Shown here: one piece after another, positions 8,309 to 17,169 of the stretch
Position numbering within the stretch: position 1 is the first letter of the stretch
How the letters are laid out: each line of letters begins with the position of its first letter
The notes under the pieces: generated by a model
What the model was told of the DNA's origin: nothing
Databases searched by the model: none
Seen by the model: only the letters and a program-made list of their open reading frames with translations
Origin: Rhizobacter sp. Root1238
GTDB taxonomy: Bacteria; Pseudomonadota; Gammaproteobacteria; Burkholderiales; Burkholderiaceae_C
Reading direction: 5' to 3'
Length of the DNA stretch: 32,522 nt
NCBI RefSeq assembly: GCF_001425825.1
Contig: NZ_LMDM01000031.1
Span: 1,341 to 33,862, forward strand
Translations under genes and position numbers: made by a program

Positions 8309-9562
8309 ATGTATCAGCACATCAAGGTGCCCGAGGGCGGGCAGAAGATCACCGTCAACGCGGACTTCTCGCTCAACGTCCCCGACCAGCCCATCATTCC
8401 GTACATCGAAGGCGACGGCACGGGCTACGACATCACCCCGGTGATGATCAAGGTCGTCGACGCCGCGGTGGCGAAGGCCTACAAGGGCAGCAAGAAGATC
8501 CACTGGATGGAGATCTTCGCCGGCGAGAAGTCGACCAAGATCTACGGCCCCGACGTGTGGCTGCCCGAAGAGACGCTGCAGGTCCTGCGCGAGTACGTCG
8601 TGTCGATCAAGGGCCCGCTGACGACGCCGGTCGGCGGCGGCATCCGCTCGCTGAACGTCGCACTGCGCCAGGAGCTCGACCTCTACGTCTGCCTGCGTCC
8701 GATCCAGTACTTCAAGGGCGTGCCGTCGCCGGTGAAGGAACCCGAGAAGACCAACATGGTGATCTTCCGCGAGAACTCGGAAGACATCTACGCCGGCATC
8801 GAATTCGAGGCCGAGAGCGACAAGGCCAAGAAGCTGATCAAGTTCCTGCAGGACGAATTCGGTGTCAAGAAGATCCGCTTCCCGAACACCTCGGGCATCG
8901 GCATCAAGCCGGTCTCGCGCGAAGGCACGGAGCGCCTGGTGCGCAAGGCGATCCAGTACGCGATCGACAACGACAAGCCCAGCGTGACCATCGTGCACAA
9001 GGGCAACATCATGAAGTTCACCGAAGGTGGCTTCCGTGATTGGGCCTACGGCCTGGCGCAGAAGGAATTCGGCGCCGAGCTGATCGACGGCGGCCCGTGG
9101 TGCAAGTTCAAGAACCCGAACACGGGCAAGGACATCACGATCAAGGATTCGATCGCTGATGCCTTCCTGCAGCAGATCCTGCTGCGCCCGGCCGAGTACT
9201 CGGTGATCGCGACGCTGAACCTGAACGGCGACTACGTCTCCGACGCGCTGGCGGCCCAGGTCGGCGGCATCGGCATCGCCCCGGGTGCGAACCTGAGCGA
9301 CTCGGTCGCGATGTTCGAAGCCACCCACGGCACGGCCCCGAAGTACGCCGGCAAGGACTACGTGAACCCGGGTTCCGAGATCCTGTCGGCCGAAATGATG
9401 CTGCGCCACATGGGCTGGAGCGAAGCGGCGAACCTGATCATCAGCTCGATGGAGAAGTCGATCCTGTCGAAGAAGGTCACGTACGACTTCGCGCGCCTGA
9501 TGGACGGCGCGACCCAGGTGTCGTGCTCGGGCTTCGGCCAGGTGATGATCGACCACATGTGA
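8309..9562 (+). CDS. icd: NADP-dependent isocitrate dehydrogenase
   Basis: Oxidative decarboxylation of isocitrate to 2-oxoglutarate in the TCA cycle. The 417-aa protein is the E. coli-like homodimeric type: [15 protein letters not shown] near the N-terminus, [18 protein letters not shown] (holding the Ser that in E. coli is phosphorylated by AceK), [11 protein letters not shown], the Lys/Asp-rich active-site region [13 protein letters not shown], and [19 protein letters not shown] with the metal-binding aspartates. The ATG at 8309 gives the usual [11 protein letters not shown] start and has GGAG upstream; the longer in-frame extension has no family similarity. A strong terminator follows. 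Confidence 0.97.
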   Translation: MYQHIKVPEGGQKITVNADFSLNVPDQPIIPYIEGDGTGYDITPVMIKVVDAAVAKAYKGSKKIHWMEIFAGEKSTKIYGPDVWLPEETLQVLREYVVSIKGPLTTPVGGGIRSLNVALRQELDLYVCLRPIQYFKGVPSPVKEPEKTNMVIFRENSEDIYAGIEFEAESDKAKKLIKFLQDEFGVKKIRFPNTSGIGIKPVSREGTERLVRKAIQYAIDNDKPSVTIVHKGNIMKFTEGGFRDWAYGLAQKEFGAELIDGGPWCKFKNPNTGKDITIKDSIADAFLQQILLRPAEYSVIATLNLNGDYVSDALAAQVGGIGIAPGANLSDSVAMFEATHGTAPKYAGKDYVNPGSEILSAEMMLRHMGWSEAANLIISSMEKSILSKKVTYDFARLMDGATQVSCSGFGQVMIDHM

Positions 9563-9610
9563 TCCTCATGGGATCGTCCGCCGGTGGCTTCGGCCCGGCG
9601 GTGGTCTGCA

Positions 9611-9645
9611 AACCCCTTGTTCCTGCGTGGAGCAAGGGGTTTTTT
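9611..9645 (+). terminator. Intrinsic terminator of icd
   Basis: AACCCCTTG (9611-9619) pairs with CAAGGGGTT (9633-9641); TCC/GGA can pair further inside the loop. Six T follow (9640-9645). Confidence 0.9.
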
Positions 9646-9698
9646 GTTGGGCCCTGCGTTGCACGTGGTCCGGCGCGCGCTTCGCCAACTCGCAATGA

Positions 9699-9754
9699 AG
9701 ACGGCCCGGAGCCGTCTGGTTCGGGAAGCCGATGAAGGCTTTCCGCACCAGACG
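9699..9754. ncRNA. Nested alternative hairpins, candidate structured RNA or repeat
   Basis: Two overlapping hairpins share the bases CGTCT at 9713-9717. Hairpin A is AGACGGC (9699-9705), loop CCGGA, GCCGTCT (9711-9717). Hairpin B pairs 9713-9730 with 9737-9754: eight perfect pairs, one mismatch, nine pairs with one G-T, and a 6-nt loop GATGAA. Only one can form at a time in RNA. It sits in the 335-bp icd-cspA gap, which has no credible gene. It could be an sRNA, an attenuator-like element or a dispersed palindromic repeat; strand and function are open. Confidence 0.35.
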
Positions 9755-9838
9755 ATGCGCCGGGCCATGCTGGCCATGCGAGCTGCATGACGGCAACGGT
9801 CACCGACCACCGAAGTGGCAACGGCCAACCACAGCCCA

Positions 9839-9884
9839 CGCGCTGCCTGCGCAGCGCGCGTTCTTCCACGCCGCCTGCGCGGCG
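9839..9884. repeat. Tandem GC hairpins downstream of cspA
   Basis: CGCGCTGC / GCAGCGCG (9839-9858) and CGCCGC / GCGGCG (9869-9884) are two perfect hairpins, both with the loop CTGC, 10 nt apart. They lie just past the cspA stop on the minus strand and have no T-run; they may stabilise the 3' end or terminate weakly. Confidence 0.45.
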
Positions 9885-9897
9885 CGTGCCCTACGCC

Positions 9898-10179
9898 CTA
9901 GGCTGCAGCAGCTGAGGACTCCGTCACACCGACAGAACTGCGGCGATGCGGGGTCGTCTCGGGTGCGTCGAGCGCAGAGATGTTCTGCGCGAGCTGGCCT
10001 TTCGGGCCTTGCACCACTTCGTAGCTCACGCGGCCGCCCTGCTTGAGCGTGCGAAAGCCTTCACTCTGGATGGCCGAAAAATGTGCGAACACATCCTCGC
10101 CACCCCCTTCCGGTTCAATGAAGCCGAATCCCTTCGCATCATTGAACCACTTCACGGTTCCGAACAACTTCTGGGCCAT
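9898..10179 (-). CDS. cspA: Cold-shock domain protein with C-terminal tail
   Basis: A single-stranded nucleic-acid binding protein of the CspA family. Residues 1-67 form the cold-shock domain with [15 protein letters not shown] (RNP1 inside) and DVFAHFSAI (RNP2). The start ATG has a strong AGGAGA about 6 nt upstream. At 93 aa it is longer than the usual 67-70: residues 68-93 form a Ser/Thr/Ala-rich tail ([22 protein letters not shown]) that looks disordered. The exact paralogue within the family cannot be told from sequence alone. A near-consensus promoter lies just upstream and gives a short leader, unlike the long thermosensing leader of E. coli cspA. Confidence 0.93.
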   Translation of the reverse strand: MAQKLFGTVKWFNDAKGFGFIEPEGGGEDVFAHFSAIQSEGFRTLKQGGRVSYEVVQGPKGQLAQNISALDAPETTPHRRSSVGVTESSAAAA

Positions 10180-10207
10180 ATTGGTCTCCTATCCCTGTGA
10201 GCGAAGA

Positions 10208-10236
10208 ATTTTGTGCGCCACCTTGGTGACTGTCAA
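10208..10236 (-). promoter_or_regulatory. cspA promoter
   Basis: On the minus strand a perfect -35 TTGACA (10231-10236) is followed by a 17-nt spacer and CAAAAT (10208-10213, 4 of 6). The expected start of transcription lies near 10200, giving a leader of about 20 nt that includes the AGGAGA ribosome binding site. Confidence 0.75.
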
Positions 10237-10393
10237 GGCACGGCAAACCATGGTTCAGGGCCATGCAACCAAATGCATTCCGTGCGCGGCCGTGTCGTAG
10301 AACAATGGGCACGTCGTGATGCATTTCCGGCCCTTGCAGTTCGTTCGGATGTCGCAATATCTGTCCGGGTGAGCACTGCGAAAATCAACTCTA

Positions 10394-10399
10394 TAGAAT
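10394..10399 (+). promoter_or_regulatory. -10 element directly at the clpS start
   Basis: TAGAAT lies 6 nt before the clpS ATG; TGAGCA at 10370-10375 is a weak -35 with an 18-nt spacer. If used, the transcript would start at or next to the ATG, so clpS would be leaderless. No Shine-Dalgarno sequence is seen before clpS. Confidence 0.4.
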
Positions 10400-10405
10400 G
10401 GTTCC

Positions 10406-10759
10406 ATGCCAGAGGAAAAACCAACACCGCCAGAGCCGCTGAAGCGGCCGACACCCGATGACGGGCAAGGAGCGGTTGTGGCCGAAAGGCAGGCCGCGAA
10501 GACAGAGCCGCCGCGCATGTACCAGGTGGTACTGCTCAACGACGACTACACACCGATGGAGTTTGTCGTGATGGTGCTTCAGGAGTATTTCCAGCGCGAC
10601 CTCGAAACCGCGACGCAGATCATGCTCAAGGTTCACAAAGAGGGCCGCGGAGTCTGCGGCGTCTATACGAAGGACGTCGCTGCAACCAAGGTCGAATTGG
10701 TGCTGGCCGCTGCCCGTCGGGGCGGCCACCCGTTGCAATGCATTATGGAGGCCGCATGA
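10406..10759 (+). CDS. clpS: ATP-dependent Clp protease adaptor ClpS
   Basis: ClpS binds the N-terminal domain of ClpA and delivers N-end-rule substrates to ClpAP. The 117-aa product has a Pro/Lys-rich flexible N-terminus (about 1-37), then the ClpS core: [25 protein letters not shown], the helix with METAT-like [30 protein letters not shown] and a C-terminal [10 protein letters not shown]. The substrate-pocket residues of [10 protein letters not shown] are intact. The TGA overlaps the clpA ATG (ATGA), and a GGAGG for clpA lies in the last clpS codons, so the two proteins are made from one message. Confidence 0.97.
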   Translation: MPEEKPTPPEPLKRPTPDDGQGAVVAERQAAKTEPPRMYQVVLLNDDYTPMEFVVMVLQEYFQRDLETATQIMLKVHKEGRGVCGVYTKDVAATKVELVLAAARRGGHPLQCIMEAA

Positions 10760-13059
10760 TCGCGCAAGAGCTTGAAGTCAGCCTGCACATGGCGTTCGTC
10801 GAGGCGCGCCAGCAGCGCCACGAATTCATCACCGTCGAGCACCTGCTGATGGCGCTGCTCGACAACCCGTCCGCCGCAGAGGTCCTGCGAGCGTGCTCGG
10901 CCAACATCGACGACCTGCGCAAGAGCCTTGCGCAGTTCATCAAGGAAAACACGCCGACCGTCGGCGGGGCCGAAGAGGTCGACACGCAGCCCACGCTGGG
11001 ATTCCAGCGCGTGATCCAGCGCGCGATCATGCACGTGCAGTCCACCGGCAGCGGCAAGAAGGAAGTGACCGGCGCCAACGTGCTGGTCGCGATCTTCGGC
11101 GAGAAGGACTCGCACGCGGTCTACTACCTGCACCAGCAGGGCGTGACGCGGCTCGACGTCGTCAACTTCATCGCGCACGGCATCAAGAAGACCGATCCGC
11201 CGGAGCCGGCCAAGCCGAGCGACGGCGGCGCGAGTGCCGAAGGCGAGAAGGACGAAGGCGAAGGCAAGGGCTCGCCGCTCGACCAGTTCACGCAGAACCT
11301 GAACCAGATGGCGCGCGACGGCAAGATCGATCCGCTGATCGGCCGCGAGCTCGAAGTCGAGCGCGTGATCCAGATCCTGTGCCGCCGCCGCAAGAACAAC
11401 CCGCTGCTGGTCGGTGAAGCCGGTGTCGGCAAGACGGCCATCGCCGAGGGCCTGGCCTGGCGCATCACGCAGGGCGACGTGCCGGAGATCCTGGCCGATG
11501 CCAACGTGTATTCGCTCGACATGGGCGCGCTGCTGGCCGGCACCAAGTACCGCGGCGATTTCGAGCAGCGCCTGAAGAGCGTGCTGAAGCACCTGAAGGA
11601 CCAGCCGAACGCGGTGCTGTTCATCGACGAGATCCACACGCTGATCGGTGCCGGTGCGGCGTCGGGCGGCACGCTGGACGCCAGCAACCTGCTGAAGCCG
11701 GCGCTCAGCTCGGGTGCAATGAAGTGCATTGGTGCGACCACCTTCACGGAGTACCGCGGCATCTTCGAGAAGGATGCGGCGCTGTCCCGGCGCTTCCAGA
11801 AGGTCGATGTGGTCGAGCCGTCGGTCGAGCAGACGATCGAGATCCTGAAGGGCCTGAAGTCGCGCTTCGAAGAGCATCACAGCGTCAAGTACGCGCTGGG
11901 CGCGCTGCAGGCCGCGGCCGAGTTGTCGGCGAAGTTCATCAACGACCGCCACCTGCCCGACAAGGCGATCGACGTGATCGACGAAGCCGGTGCCGCGCAG
12001 CGCATCCTGCCGAAGAGCAAGCAGAAGAAGACCATCACCCGCAACGAGGTCGAGGAGATCGTCGCGAAGATCGCGCGCATCCCGCCGACCAGCGTGTCGA
12101 GCGATGACCGCTCGAAGCTAAAGACGCTGGACCGCGACCTGAACAGCGTGGTGTTCGGCCAGGAGCCGGCGGTCGAGGCCATCGCGGCGGCCATCAAGAT
12201 GGCGCGTTCCGGCCTGGGCAAGCCCGACAAGCCGATCGGTTCGTTCCTGTTCAGCGGCCCCACCGGCGTCGGCAAGACCGAGGTCGCGAAGCAGCTCGCG
12301 TTCATCCTGGGCATCGAGCTGATCCGCTTCGACATGAGCGAGTACATGGAGCGCCATGCGGTCAGCCGCCTGATCGGTGCGCCTCCGGGCTATGTCGGCT
12401 TCGACCAGGGCGGCCTGCTGACCGAGGCGATCACGAAGAAGCCGCATGCGGTGCTGCTGCTCGACGAGATCGAGAAGGCGCACCCGGACGTCTTCAACGT
12501 GCTGCTGCAGGTGATGGACCACGGCACGCTGACCGACAACAACGGGCGCAAGGCCGACTTCCGCAACGTCATCATCATCATGACGACGAATGCGGGCGCG
12601 GAGACGATGAACAAGTCGACGATCGGCTTCACGAACGCCCGCGAGCAGGGCGACGAGATGGCCGACATCAAGCGCCTGTTCACGCCGGAGTTCCGCAACC
12701 GCCTCGACGCCACGGTGAGCTTCCGCGCGCTCGACGAAGAAATCATCATGCGGGTGGTCGACAAGTTCCTGCTGCAACTGGAGAGCCAGTTGCAGGAGAA
12801 GAAGGTCGAGGTCACGTTCACCGACGGGCTGCGCAAGCTGCTGGCGAAGAAGGGGTTCGATCCGCTGATGGGGGCTCGCCCGATGCAGCGCCTGATCCAG
12901 GACACGATCCGCCGTGCACTGGCCGACGAACTGCTGTTCGGCAGCCTGGTCGACGGTGGCCGCCTGACGGTCGACGTGGATGCCGATGGCAAGACTGTGC
13001 TCGACATCCAGCCGTCGAAGAAGATCGACAAGCCGAAGGCCGAGCCGGCGACGGCCTGA
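10756..13059 (+). CDS. clpA: ATP-dependent Clp protease ATP-binding subunit ClpA
   Basis: Hexameric AAA+ unfoldase that feeds ClpP. The 767-aa protein has the double Clp-N domain (about 1-142) that binds ClpS, a charged Gly/Glu linker (about 145-172), a first ATPase domain with Walker A GEAGVGKT at 220-227 and Walker B LFIDEIH at 288-294, and a second with GPTGVGKT at 501-508 and LLLDEIE at 567-573. The IGF tripeptide for ClpP docking is at 623-625. The ATG at 10756 overlaps the clpS stop and has GGAGG 4 nt upstream; a slightly longer upstream start is not needed. clpP is not in the window. A terminator follows. Confidence 0.98.
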   Translation: MIAQELEVSLHMAFVEARQQRHEFITVEHLLMALLDNPSAAEVLRACSANIDDLRKSLAQFIKENTPTVGGAEEVDTQPTLGFQRVIQRAIMHVQSTGSGKKEVTGANVLVAIFGEKDSHAVYYLHQQGVTRLDVVNFIAHGIKKTDPPEPAKPSDGGASAEGEKDEGEGKGSPLDQFTQNLNQMARDGKIDPLIGRELEVERVIQILCRRRKNNPLLVGEAGVGKTAIAEGLAWRITQGDVPEILADANVYSLDMGALLAGTKYRGDFEQRLKSVLKHLKDQPNAVLFIDEIHTLIGAGAASGGTLDASNLLKPALSSGAMKCIGATTFTEYRGIFEKDAALSRRFQKVDVVEPSVEQTIEILKGLKSRFEEHHSVKYALGALQAAAELSAKFINDRHLPDKAIDVIDEAGAAQRILPKSKQKKTITRNEVEEIVAKIARIPPTSVSSDDRSKLKTLDRDLNSVVFGQEPAVEAIAAAIKMARSGLGKPDKPIGSFLFSGPTGVGKTEVAKQLAFILGIELIRFDMSEYMERHAVSRLIGAPPGYVGFDQGGLLTEAITKKPHAVLLLDEIEKAHPDVFNVLLQVMDHGTLTDNNGRKADFRNVIIIMTTNAGAETMNKSTIGFTNAREQGDEMADIKRLFTPEFRNRLDATVSFRALDEEIIMRVVDKFLLQLESQLQEKKVEVTFTDGLRKLLAKKGFDPLMGARPMQRLIQDTIRRALADELLFGSLVDGGRLTVDVDADGKTVLDIQPSKKIDKPKAEPATA

Positions 13060-13090
13060 TCCTCTTCACGCGGCACGCGGCAGTCGCGAC

Positions 13091-13112
13091 AACGGGGCCT
13101 TCGGGCCCCGTT
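13091..13112. terminator. Bidirectional hairpin terminator between clpA and mtfA
   Basis: AACGGGGCC (13091-13099), loop TTCG, GGCCCCGTT (13104-13112): a perfect 9-bp stem with a stable UUCG-type tetraloop between convergent genes. The T-tract is short and interrupted on both sides. Confidence 0.8.
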
Positions 13113-13147
13113 CTTCATTCAATCGGCGCTCGCCGAGCCACCGGGAA

Positions 13148-13951
13148 TCAGGCGAGCGGGAAGCGCGCCGCCGGGTCCTGCTCGAAGAAGTCCCTCAGAA
13201 GCGCGTACAGCGGCGCATCCCAGGCCTGCAGGTCGAGTGGCGCGACGAAGAAGGTCTCGCAGGCCACCGCGAAGAACTCGTCGGGGCCTTCGGCGGCGTA
13301 CGGGTCCATGAAGATGTCGTCGTCGCGGTCGACCTCGGCGCAGAAGCGCTCGTAGCTGGCCGGCATCACTTCGCGCCAGCGCTGGTGCGCCTCGCGGCTC
13401 GGCAGCGGCGGGATGCCGTCGGAGCGGCCGTCGCGCATGTCGATGACGTGCGCGAACTCGTGGATGACGACGTTGTAGGCCCAGCCGCTGCCGTCTTCCG
13501 GATTCTCCTGCGCCTCGGCGACGTCGCGCCACGACAGCGTCATCGGCCCGGCGCCGGGCGCCTCGCCGGTCAGCGCCTCTTCGTATTCGTGCACGATGCC
13601 GTCGTCGTCGACCACCTCGCGCTTCGCGAGCATCTCGTCGGGGTGCACGACGATCAGCACGAAGCCGTCGTACCAGCCGAGCCCGAGCCGCAGCACCGGC
13701 AGGCAGGCCTGCGCGGCGATCGCGACCGCCATCGCATCGTTGACGACCACGCCGTGCGTGCCGTGGAACTGCTTGTCGGCGAGAAACAGCGTCGCGAAGC
13801 GGCGCAGCTGCGCAGCGTCGGCCTCATCGAGATCACCGAGGAAGGGATAGCGCGCCAGCGTCTCGTGCCACAGCGCATCGGGAATCGGCCGGCGTGCCAG
13901 CGTGCGGCGCTCTCGCCACCCCTGCCACGCCGAGACCAGCCGTCCCAGCAC
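13148..13951 (-). CDS. mtfA: MtfA-type zinc metallopeptidase (Mlc titration factor family)
   Basis: A 267-aa member of the M90/DUF980 family. The zinc motif HEFAH is at residues 164-168 (H164, E165, H168), with Glu225 in the EFFAVACETFF helix the likely third ligand. Family blocks GVVVNDAMAVAIAAQACLPVL and YNVVIHEFAHVIDM are present. In E. coli MtfA binds the glucose repressor Mlc and has peptidase activity; no Mlc or PTS gene is near here, so the partner may differ. It starts 6 nt after lpxH and ends at the shared terminator with clpA, making it the last gene of the minus-strand run that begins at the TPR protein. Confidence 0.93.
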   Translation of the reverse strand: MLGRLVSAWQGWRERRTLARRPIPDALWHETLARYPFLGDLDEADAAQLRRFATLFLADKQFHGTHGVVVNDAMAVAIAAQACLPVLRLGLGWYDGFVLIVVHPDEMLAKREVVDDDGIVHEYEEALTGEAPGAGPMTLSWRDVAEAQENPEDGSGWAYNVVIHEFAHVIDMRDGRSDGIPPLPSREAHQRWREVMPASYERFCAEVDRDDDIFMDPYAAEGPDEFFAVACETFFVAPLDLQAWDAPLYALLRDFFEQDPAARFPLA

Positions 13952-13957
13952 GACCGC

Positions 13958-14770
13958 TCAGGCGAGCGCCACGCCGGGAGGCGTGATGCGCCTGAAGCCG
14001 CGCGCGCTCAGCCGCAGCACCTCGGCGCGGTGCGGCGGGTGGTCGAGCTCCCAGTCGCTCAGCACGTGGCGCAGCATGCCCGGCGCCAGCGGCTCGCTGC
14101 CTGGGTGGTGCGTGTGGCCGTGCACCATCGTCGTCGCGCCGGCTTCATGCAGCCAGCGCACCGCGGCCGCGCCGTCGACGTCGGCCCAGTCCATCGGAGC
14201 CGGGTTGCTGCGCTTGAGCTGCTCGCTCTCGTTGCGCACTGCCCGCGCAAAGCGACGGCGCTCGTCGAGCGGCTTCGCAAGGAAGTCCTGCTGCCAGGCC
14301 TCGCTGCGCACCAGCGCGCGGAACTGCTGGTACTTGGTGTCGTCCAGGCACAGCGCATCGCCGTGCGTCAGCAGCACGCGTTGCCCGAAGGCTTGCAGCA
14401 CCGTCGGGTCGGGCAGCGCGAGCACGCCGCAGTCGCGCAGCATGTCGAGCCCGACCAGGAAGTCGCGGTTGCCCGCCATGAAGCCTACCGTGCGCCGGCA
14501 GGCCGCCTCGGCCAGTTCGTTGGCGCAGCGCGCCTCGAACTCGTCGTGGCGGCTGTCGTCGCCGGCCCACACCTCGAACAGGTCGCCGAGGATGAACACC
14601 GCGTCGGCGTCGGTCGTGCGCAGGTAGGCCGACCAGGCATCGAAGGTGCGCGGCGTGTCGGCGCTCAGGTGCAGGTCGGAGATGAAATCCACGCTGCGCC
14701 AGTCGGTCGGCGCCAGGTACTCCCAGAGGCTGGGCAACGGTGGCGGTGCAACGGCGGTTTGGCGCGACAT
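13958..14770 (-). CDS. lpxH: UDP-2,3-diacylglucosamine diphosphatase
   Basis: LpxH hydrolyses UDP-2,3-diacylglucosamine to lipid X in lipid A synthesis, as a peripheral membrane enzyme. The 270-aa protein has the calcineurin-like metal motifs in order: DLH at 32-34, GDLFEVW at 62-68, GNRD at 100-103, HGD at 136-138 and a C-terminal HGHTHHP. The N-terminus carries about 20 extra residues (Pro-rich) before the first motif compared with the E. coli protein, so a later start cannot be excluded, but no other ATG fits. It follows ppiB after 62 nt and is followed by mtfA. Confidence 0.95.
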   Translation of the reverse strand: MSRQTAVAPPPLPSLWEYLAPTDWRSVDFISDLHLSADTPRTFDAWSAYLRTTDADAVFILGDLFEVWAGDDSRHDEFEARCANELAEAACRRTVGFMAGNRDFLVGLDMLRDCGVLALPDPTVLQAFGQRVLLTHGDALCLDDTKYQQFRALVRSEAWQQDFLAKPLDERRRFARAVRNESEQLKRSNPAPMDWADVDGAAAVRWLHEAGATTMVHGHTHHPGSEPLAPGMLRHVLSDWELDHPPHRAEVLRLSARGFRRITPPGVALA

Positions 14771-14832
14771 GGAACCCCGTACTGCAGGTTGTGGCGGGCG
14801 GTGAGGGCGCTCGAGGTGGGTGAGCCCCGGGC

Positions 14833-15333
14833 TCAGACCACCTTGGCTTCGAGGATCACGACGTCTTCGGTCGGCACATCGCTGTGGCCGCCCTTGTTGC
14901 CGGTCTTCACCTGCTCGATCTTGTCGACGACGTCCTGGCCGGCGATGACCTTGCCGAACACCGCATAGCCCCAGCCGGACGGCGTCTCGGACTTGAAGTT
15001 CAGGAAGTCGTTGTCGGTCGCGTTGATGAAGAACTGCGCGGTGGCCGAATGCGGCACGCTGGTGCGCGCCATCGCGAGCGTGTAGTGATCGTTCTTCAGG
15101 CCGTTGCCGGCTTCGTTCTGGATCTGTGCATCGGTCGGCTTCTGCTTCATGCCGGGCTCGAAGCCGCCGCCCTGGATCATGAAGCCCTTGATGACGCGGT
15201 GGAACACCGTGCCGGCGTAGTGGCCCTTCTCGACGTACGAGAGGAAGTTCTTGACCGACAGCGGCGCCTTGGCGTCGTCGAGTTCGATGCGGATGGTGCC
15301 GTGGTTGGTGACCAGGTCGACGAGTTTGCTCAT
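14833..15333 (-). CDS. ppiB: Cytoplasmic cyclophilin-type peptidyl-prolyl isomerase
   Basis: A 166-aa cyclophilin without a signal peptide, catalysing cis-trans isomerisation of prolyl bonds in the cytoplasm. Active-site blocks are [35 protein letters not shown] and [18 protein letters not shown]. The ATG at 15333 has TGGAGA 7-8 nt upstream and lies one base after the stop of the periplasmic paralogue; the longer in-frame reading upstream is a shadow of that gene. The pair probably arose by tandem duplication, with this copy having lost, or the other gained, an export signal. Confidence 0.95.
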   Translation of the reverse strand: MSKLVDLVTNHGTIRIELDDAKAPLSVKNFLSYVEKGHYAGTVFHRVIKGFMIQGGGFEPGMKQKPTDAQIQNEAGNGLKNDHYTLAMARTSVPHSATAQFFINATDNDFLNFKSETPSGWGYAVFGKVIAGQDVVDKIEQVKTGNKGGHSDVPTEDVVILEAKVV

Positions 15334-15334
15334 G

Positions 15335-15916
15335 TTATTTCTCCAGCGTGGCTTGCTTGATGATGACGGGTTGGACCGGCACGTCCTGGTACGGTCCCTT
15401 GCTGCCGGTCTGCACGGCGCGGATCTTGTCGACAACGTCCATGCCCGAGACGACCTTGCCGAACACCGCATAGCCGTTGCCGTCGCGCGATTGCGCGGCG
15501 TTCAGGAAGGCGTTGTCCTTCACGTTGATGAAGAACTGCGAGGTGGCCGAATTCGGGTCCATCGTGCGGGCCATCGCGAGGGTGCCGCGGGTGTTGTCGA
15601 GGCCGTTGCGCGCTTCCAGCGGGATCGGCGCGCGCACCGGTTTTTCCTTCAGGTCGGGCGTCATGCCGCCGCCCTGGATCATGAAGTCGGGGATGACGCG
15701 GTGGAACACCGTGCCGTTGTAGTGCCCGTCCTTCACGTACTGCAGGAAATTGGCGGCCGACTTCGGCGCCTTCGCGGCATCGACCTCGACGACGATGTCG
15801 CCGAGCGAGGTGGCGAGCTTCACCTTCTGGGCGAATGCCGCCATGCTGCTCGTCAGGCCGGCGATGCCGACCACGCCGGCTGCCAGCAGCGGCATCCATG
15901 ACTTGAGGGTTTTCAC
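15335..15916 (-). CDS. ppiA: Periplasmic cyclophilin-type peptidyl-prolyl isomerase
   Basis: A 193-aa cyclophilin with a signal peptide (about residues 1-29: charged KTLK, a hydrophobic core, end SSMAAFA before QKVKL), so it acts in the periplasm. The catalytic blocks [35 protein letters not shown] and [18 protein letters not shown] are intact. I choose the GTG at 15914-15916: it has AAGGAG 7 nt upstream and overlaps the transpeptidase TGA as GTGA. An upstream in-frame ATG would need a start inside the transpeptidase gene and puts extra polar residues before the signal peptide. It is translationally coupled to the cell-wall enzyme gene. Confidence 0.94.
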   Translation of the reverse strand: MKTLKSWMPLLAAGVVGIAGLTSSMAAFAQKVKLATSLGDIVVEVDAAKAPKSAANFLQYVKDGHYNGTVFHRVIPDFMIQGGGMTPDLKEKPVRAPIPLEARNGLDNTRGTLAMARTMDPNSATSQFFINVKDNAFLNAAQSRDGNGYAVFGKVVSGMDVVDKIRAVQTGSKGPYQDVPVQPVIIKQATLEK

Positions 15917-17169
15917 GAGATCACTCCTTCGAAGAATATTTTCCATTGTCCACTTTCCTTGCCCCAGTACTGGCGCTTCAACGGGCCGGTCAACTGGCCG
16001 CTCAGCACCTCGCCGAACGTCACGATCAGCACCTCGCCGGCGTCGCGCCACGAGAGGATCGACATCTCCTTCAACTCGGCCGTGCGCCCGCGCGTGGCCT
16101 GCAGTTCCTTGTCGACCATTTCCGACCACTGCGCGAGGTCGGCGCTGCCGCTCTGGAACTGCGGCGAGTAGAAGCTCAGCAGCTTGCGCACGTCGCCCTG
16201 CGAGCGCGCGACGCGCCACTGCTCGACCATCGCATGCGCCGCGGCGCGCTCTTGTTCGACCTGGGCGCGCGCCACCCACTCGATCTTCGGTGCGATCACG
16301 ACCGGCGTGCGCCGCGGCGACACCTCGCGCAGCAGCCGCAGCAGGTCGGGGTTGGCGAGCACCACGCAGCCGTCGGTGGTCTGCGGGCCGCGCGCGAAAT
16401 TGGCCGGCGGCACGCCGTGCAGCCAGATGCCGCCGCCGGTCTTGCCGCGCCGGCGGTCGTACTCGTTCGGGTAGTTCAGCGTCAGCGCGCCCGGGCCGTA
16501 GAAGTCGGCGACCTGCTGGTTGGTCAGCCGGCTGGTGATGAAGTAGGCGCCGAGCGGCGTGCGCTGGTCGCCTTGCTCCTTCTTGTCGACACCCAGGCGG
16601 CCGAGCGAGACGTAGTGGTCGGCGATCAGGTGCAGGCCCTTCGCGTCGTTCGCGAACAGGTACAGGCGGGAGCGGCTCGCGTCGACGGCGATGGCATGCC
16701 GGGTGCTCGGCGGGATGTCGGTGAAGGGGCGCGGGAGCGCATCGGCCGGCGGCCGCTCGGTGAGCGCGGCCAGCCGCAGCGTGGCCTCCTGGCGCAGCTG
16801 CGCGAGCTGGTCGGGCGACGACGCGGCCAGCTCGGGCGGCGCAGCGCCCATCGCGTCGAGCGGCTGGCGGCGGGCCAGCAGCAGGTCGCCATAGACCAGC
16901 TGCGCGAGCTGGAAGTTCGGCACGTCGCGCGTCAGCGCCTCGGCGCGTGCGAGCGCGGTGCGGGCATCGCCGTCGCGGATCAGCTGGTAGACCTCGATCA
17001 ACCGTGCCTCCGGCGAGGCCGGCACCGATGGCAGGCCGCTGCGTGCCACCGCCGGCTTCAGCGCGGCAGGTGCGCGCGGTGCGGCCAGCGCCAAGCCCGC
17101 CACCCACGGCAGCGCCAGGCAGACAGGCAGCGCCGCGCGGCGGCACCACTCACGCAGGCGTCGGGTCAC
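15913..17169 (-). CDS. L,D-transpeptidase with C-terminal NTF2-like domain
   Basis: A 418-aa exported protein. Signal peptide at about 1-30 (ends LALAAP); an Ala/Leu-rich helical region follows (about 52-140, TPR-like). The YkuD catalytic domain (about 157-294) has HGVPP (His251) and TTDGCVVL with the nucleophile Cys268; such enzymes form 3-3 cross-links or attach proteins to peptidoglycan in the periplasm. The last 110 residues look like an NTF2/SnoaL-type fold, ending [15 protein letters not shown], as in Cds6-type transpeptidases. The start is GTG, overlapping the TPR gene stop by four bases, and its own stop overlaps ppiA the same way. Exact reaction type cannot be told from sequence. Confidence 0.92.
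   Translation of the reverse strand: MTRRLREWCRRAALPVCLALPWVAGLALAAPRAPAALKPAVARSGLPSVPASPEARLIEVYQLIRDGDARTALARAEALTRDVPNFQLAQLVYGDLLLARRQPLDAMGAAPPELAASSPDQLAQLRQEATLRLAALTERPPADALPRPFTDIPPSTRHAIAVDASRSRLYLFANDAKGLHLIADHYVSLGRLGVDKKEQGDQRTPLGAYFITSRLTNQQVADFYGPGALTLNYPNEYDRRRGKTGGGIWLHGVPPANFARGPQTTDGCVVLANPDLLRLLREVSPRRTPVVIAPKIEWVARAQVEQERAAAHAMVEQWRVARSQGDVRKLLSFYSPQFQSGSADLAQWSEMVDKELQATRGRTAELKEMSILSWRDAGEVLIVTFGEVLSGQLTGPLKRQYWGKESGQWKIFFEGVIS

Noticed and set aside
9566-9796. 76-aa ORF on the minus strand between icd and cspA
   Set aside because: It reads through the icd terminator and the hairpin structures, without ribosome binding site or known similarity.
15335-17149. 604-aa frame covering the transpeptidase and ppiA
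   Set aside because: Only the last part (ppiA) matches a family; the rest is an alternative frame of the transpeptidase gene.
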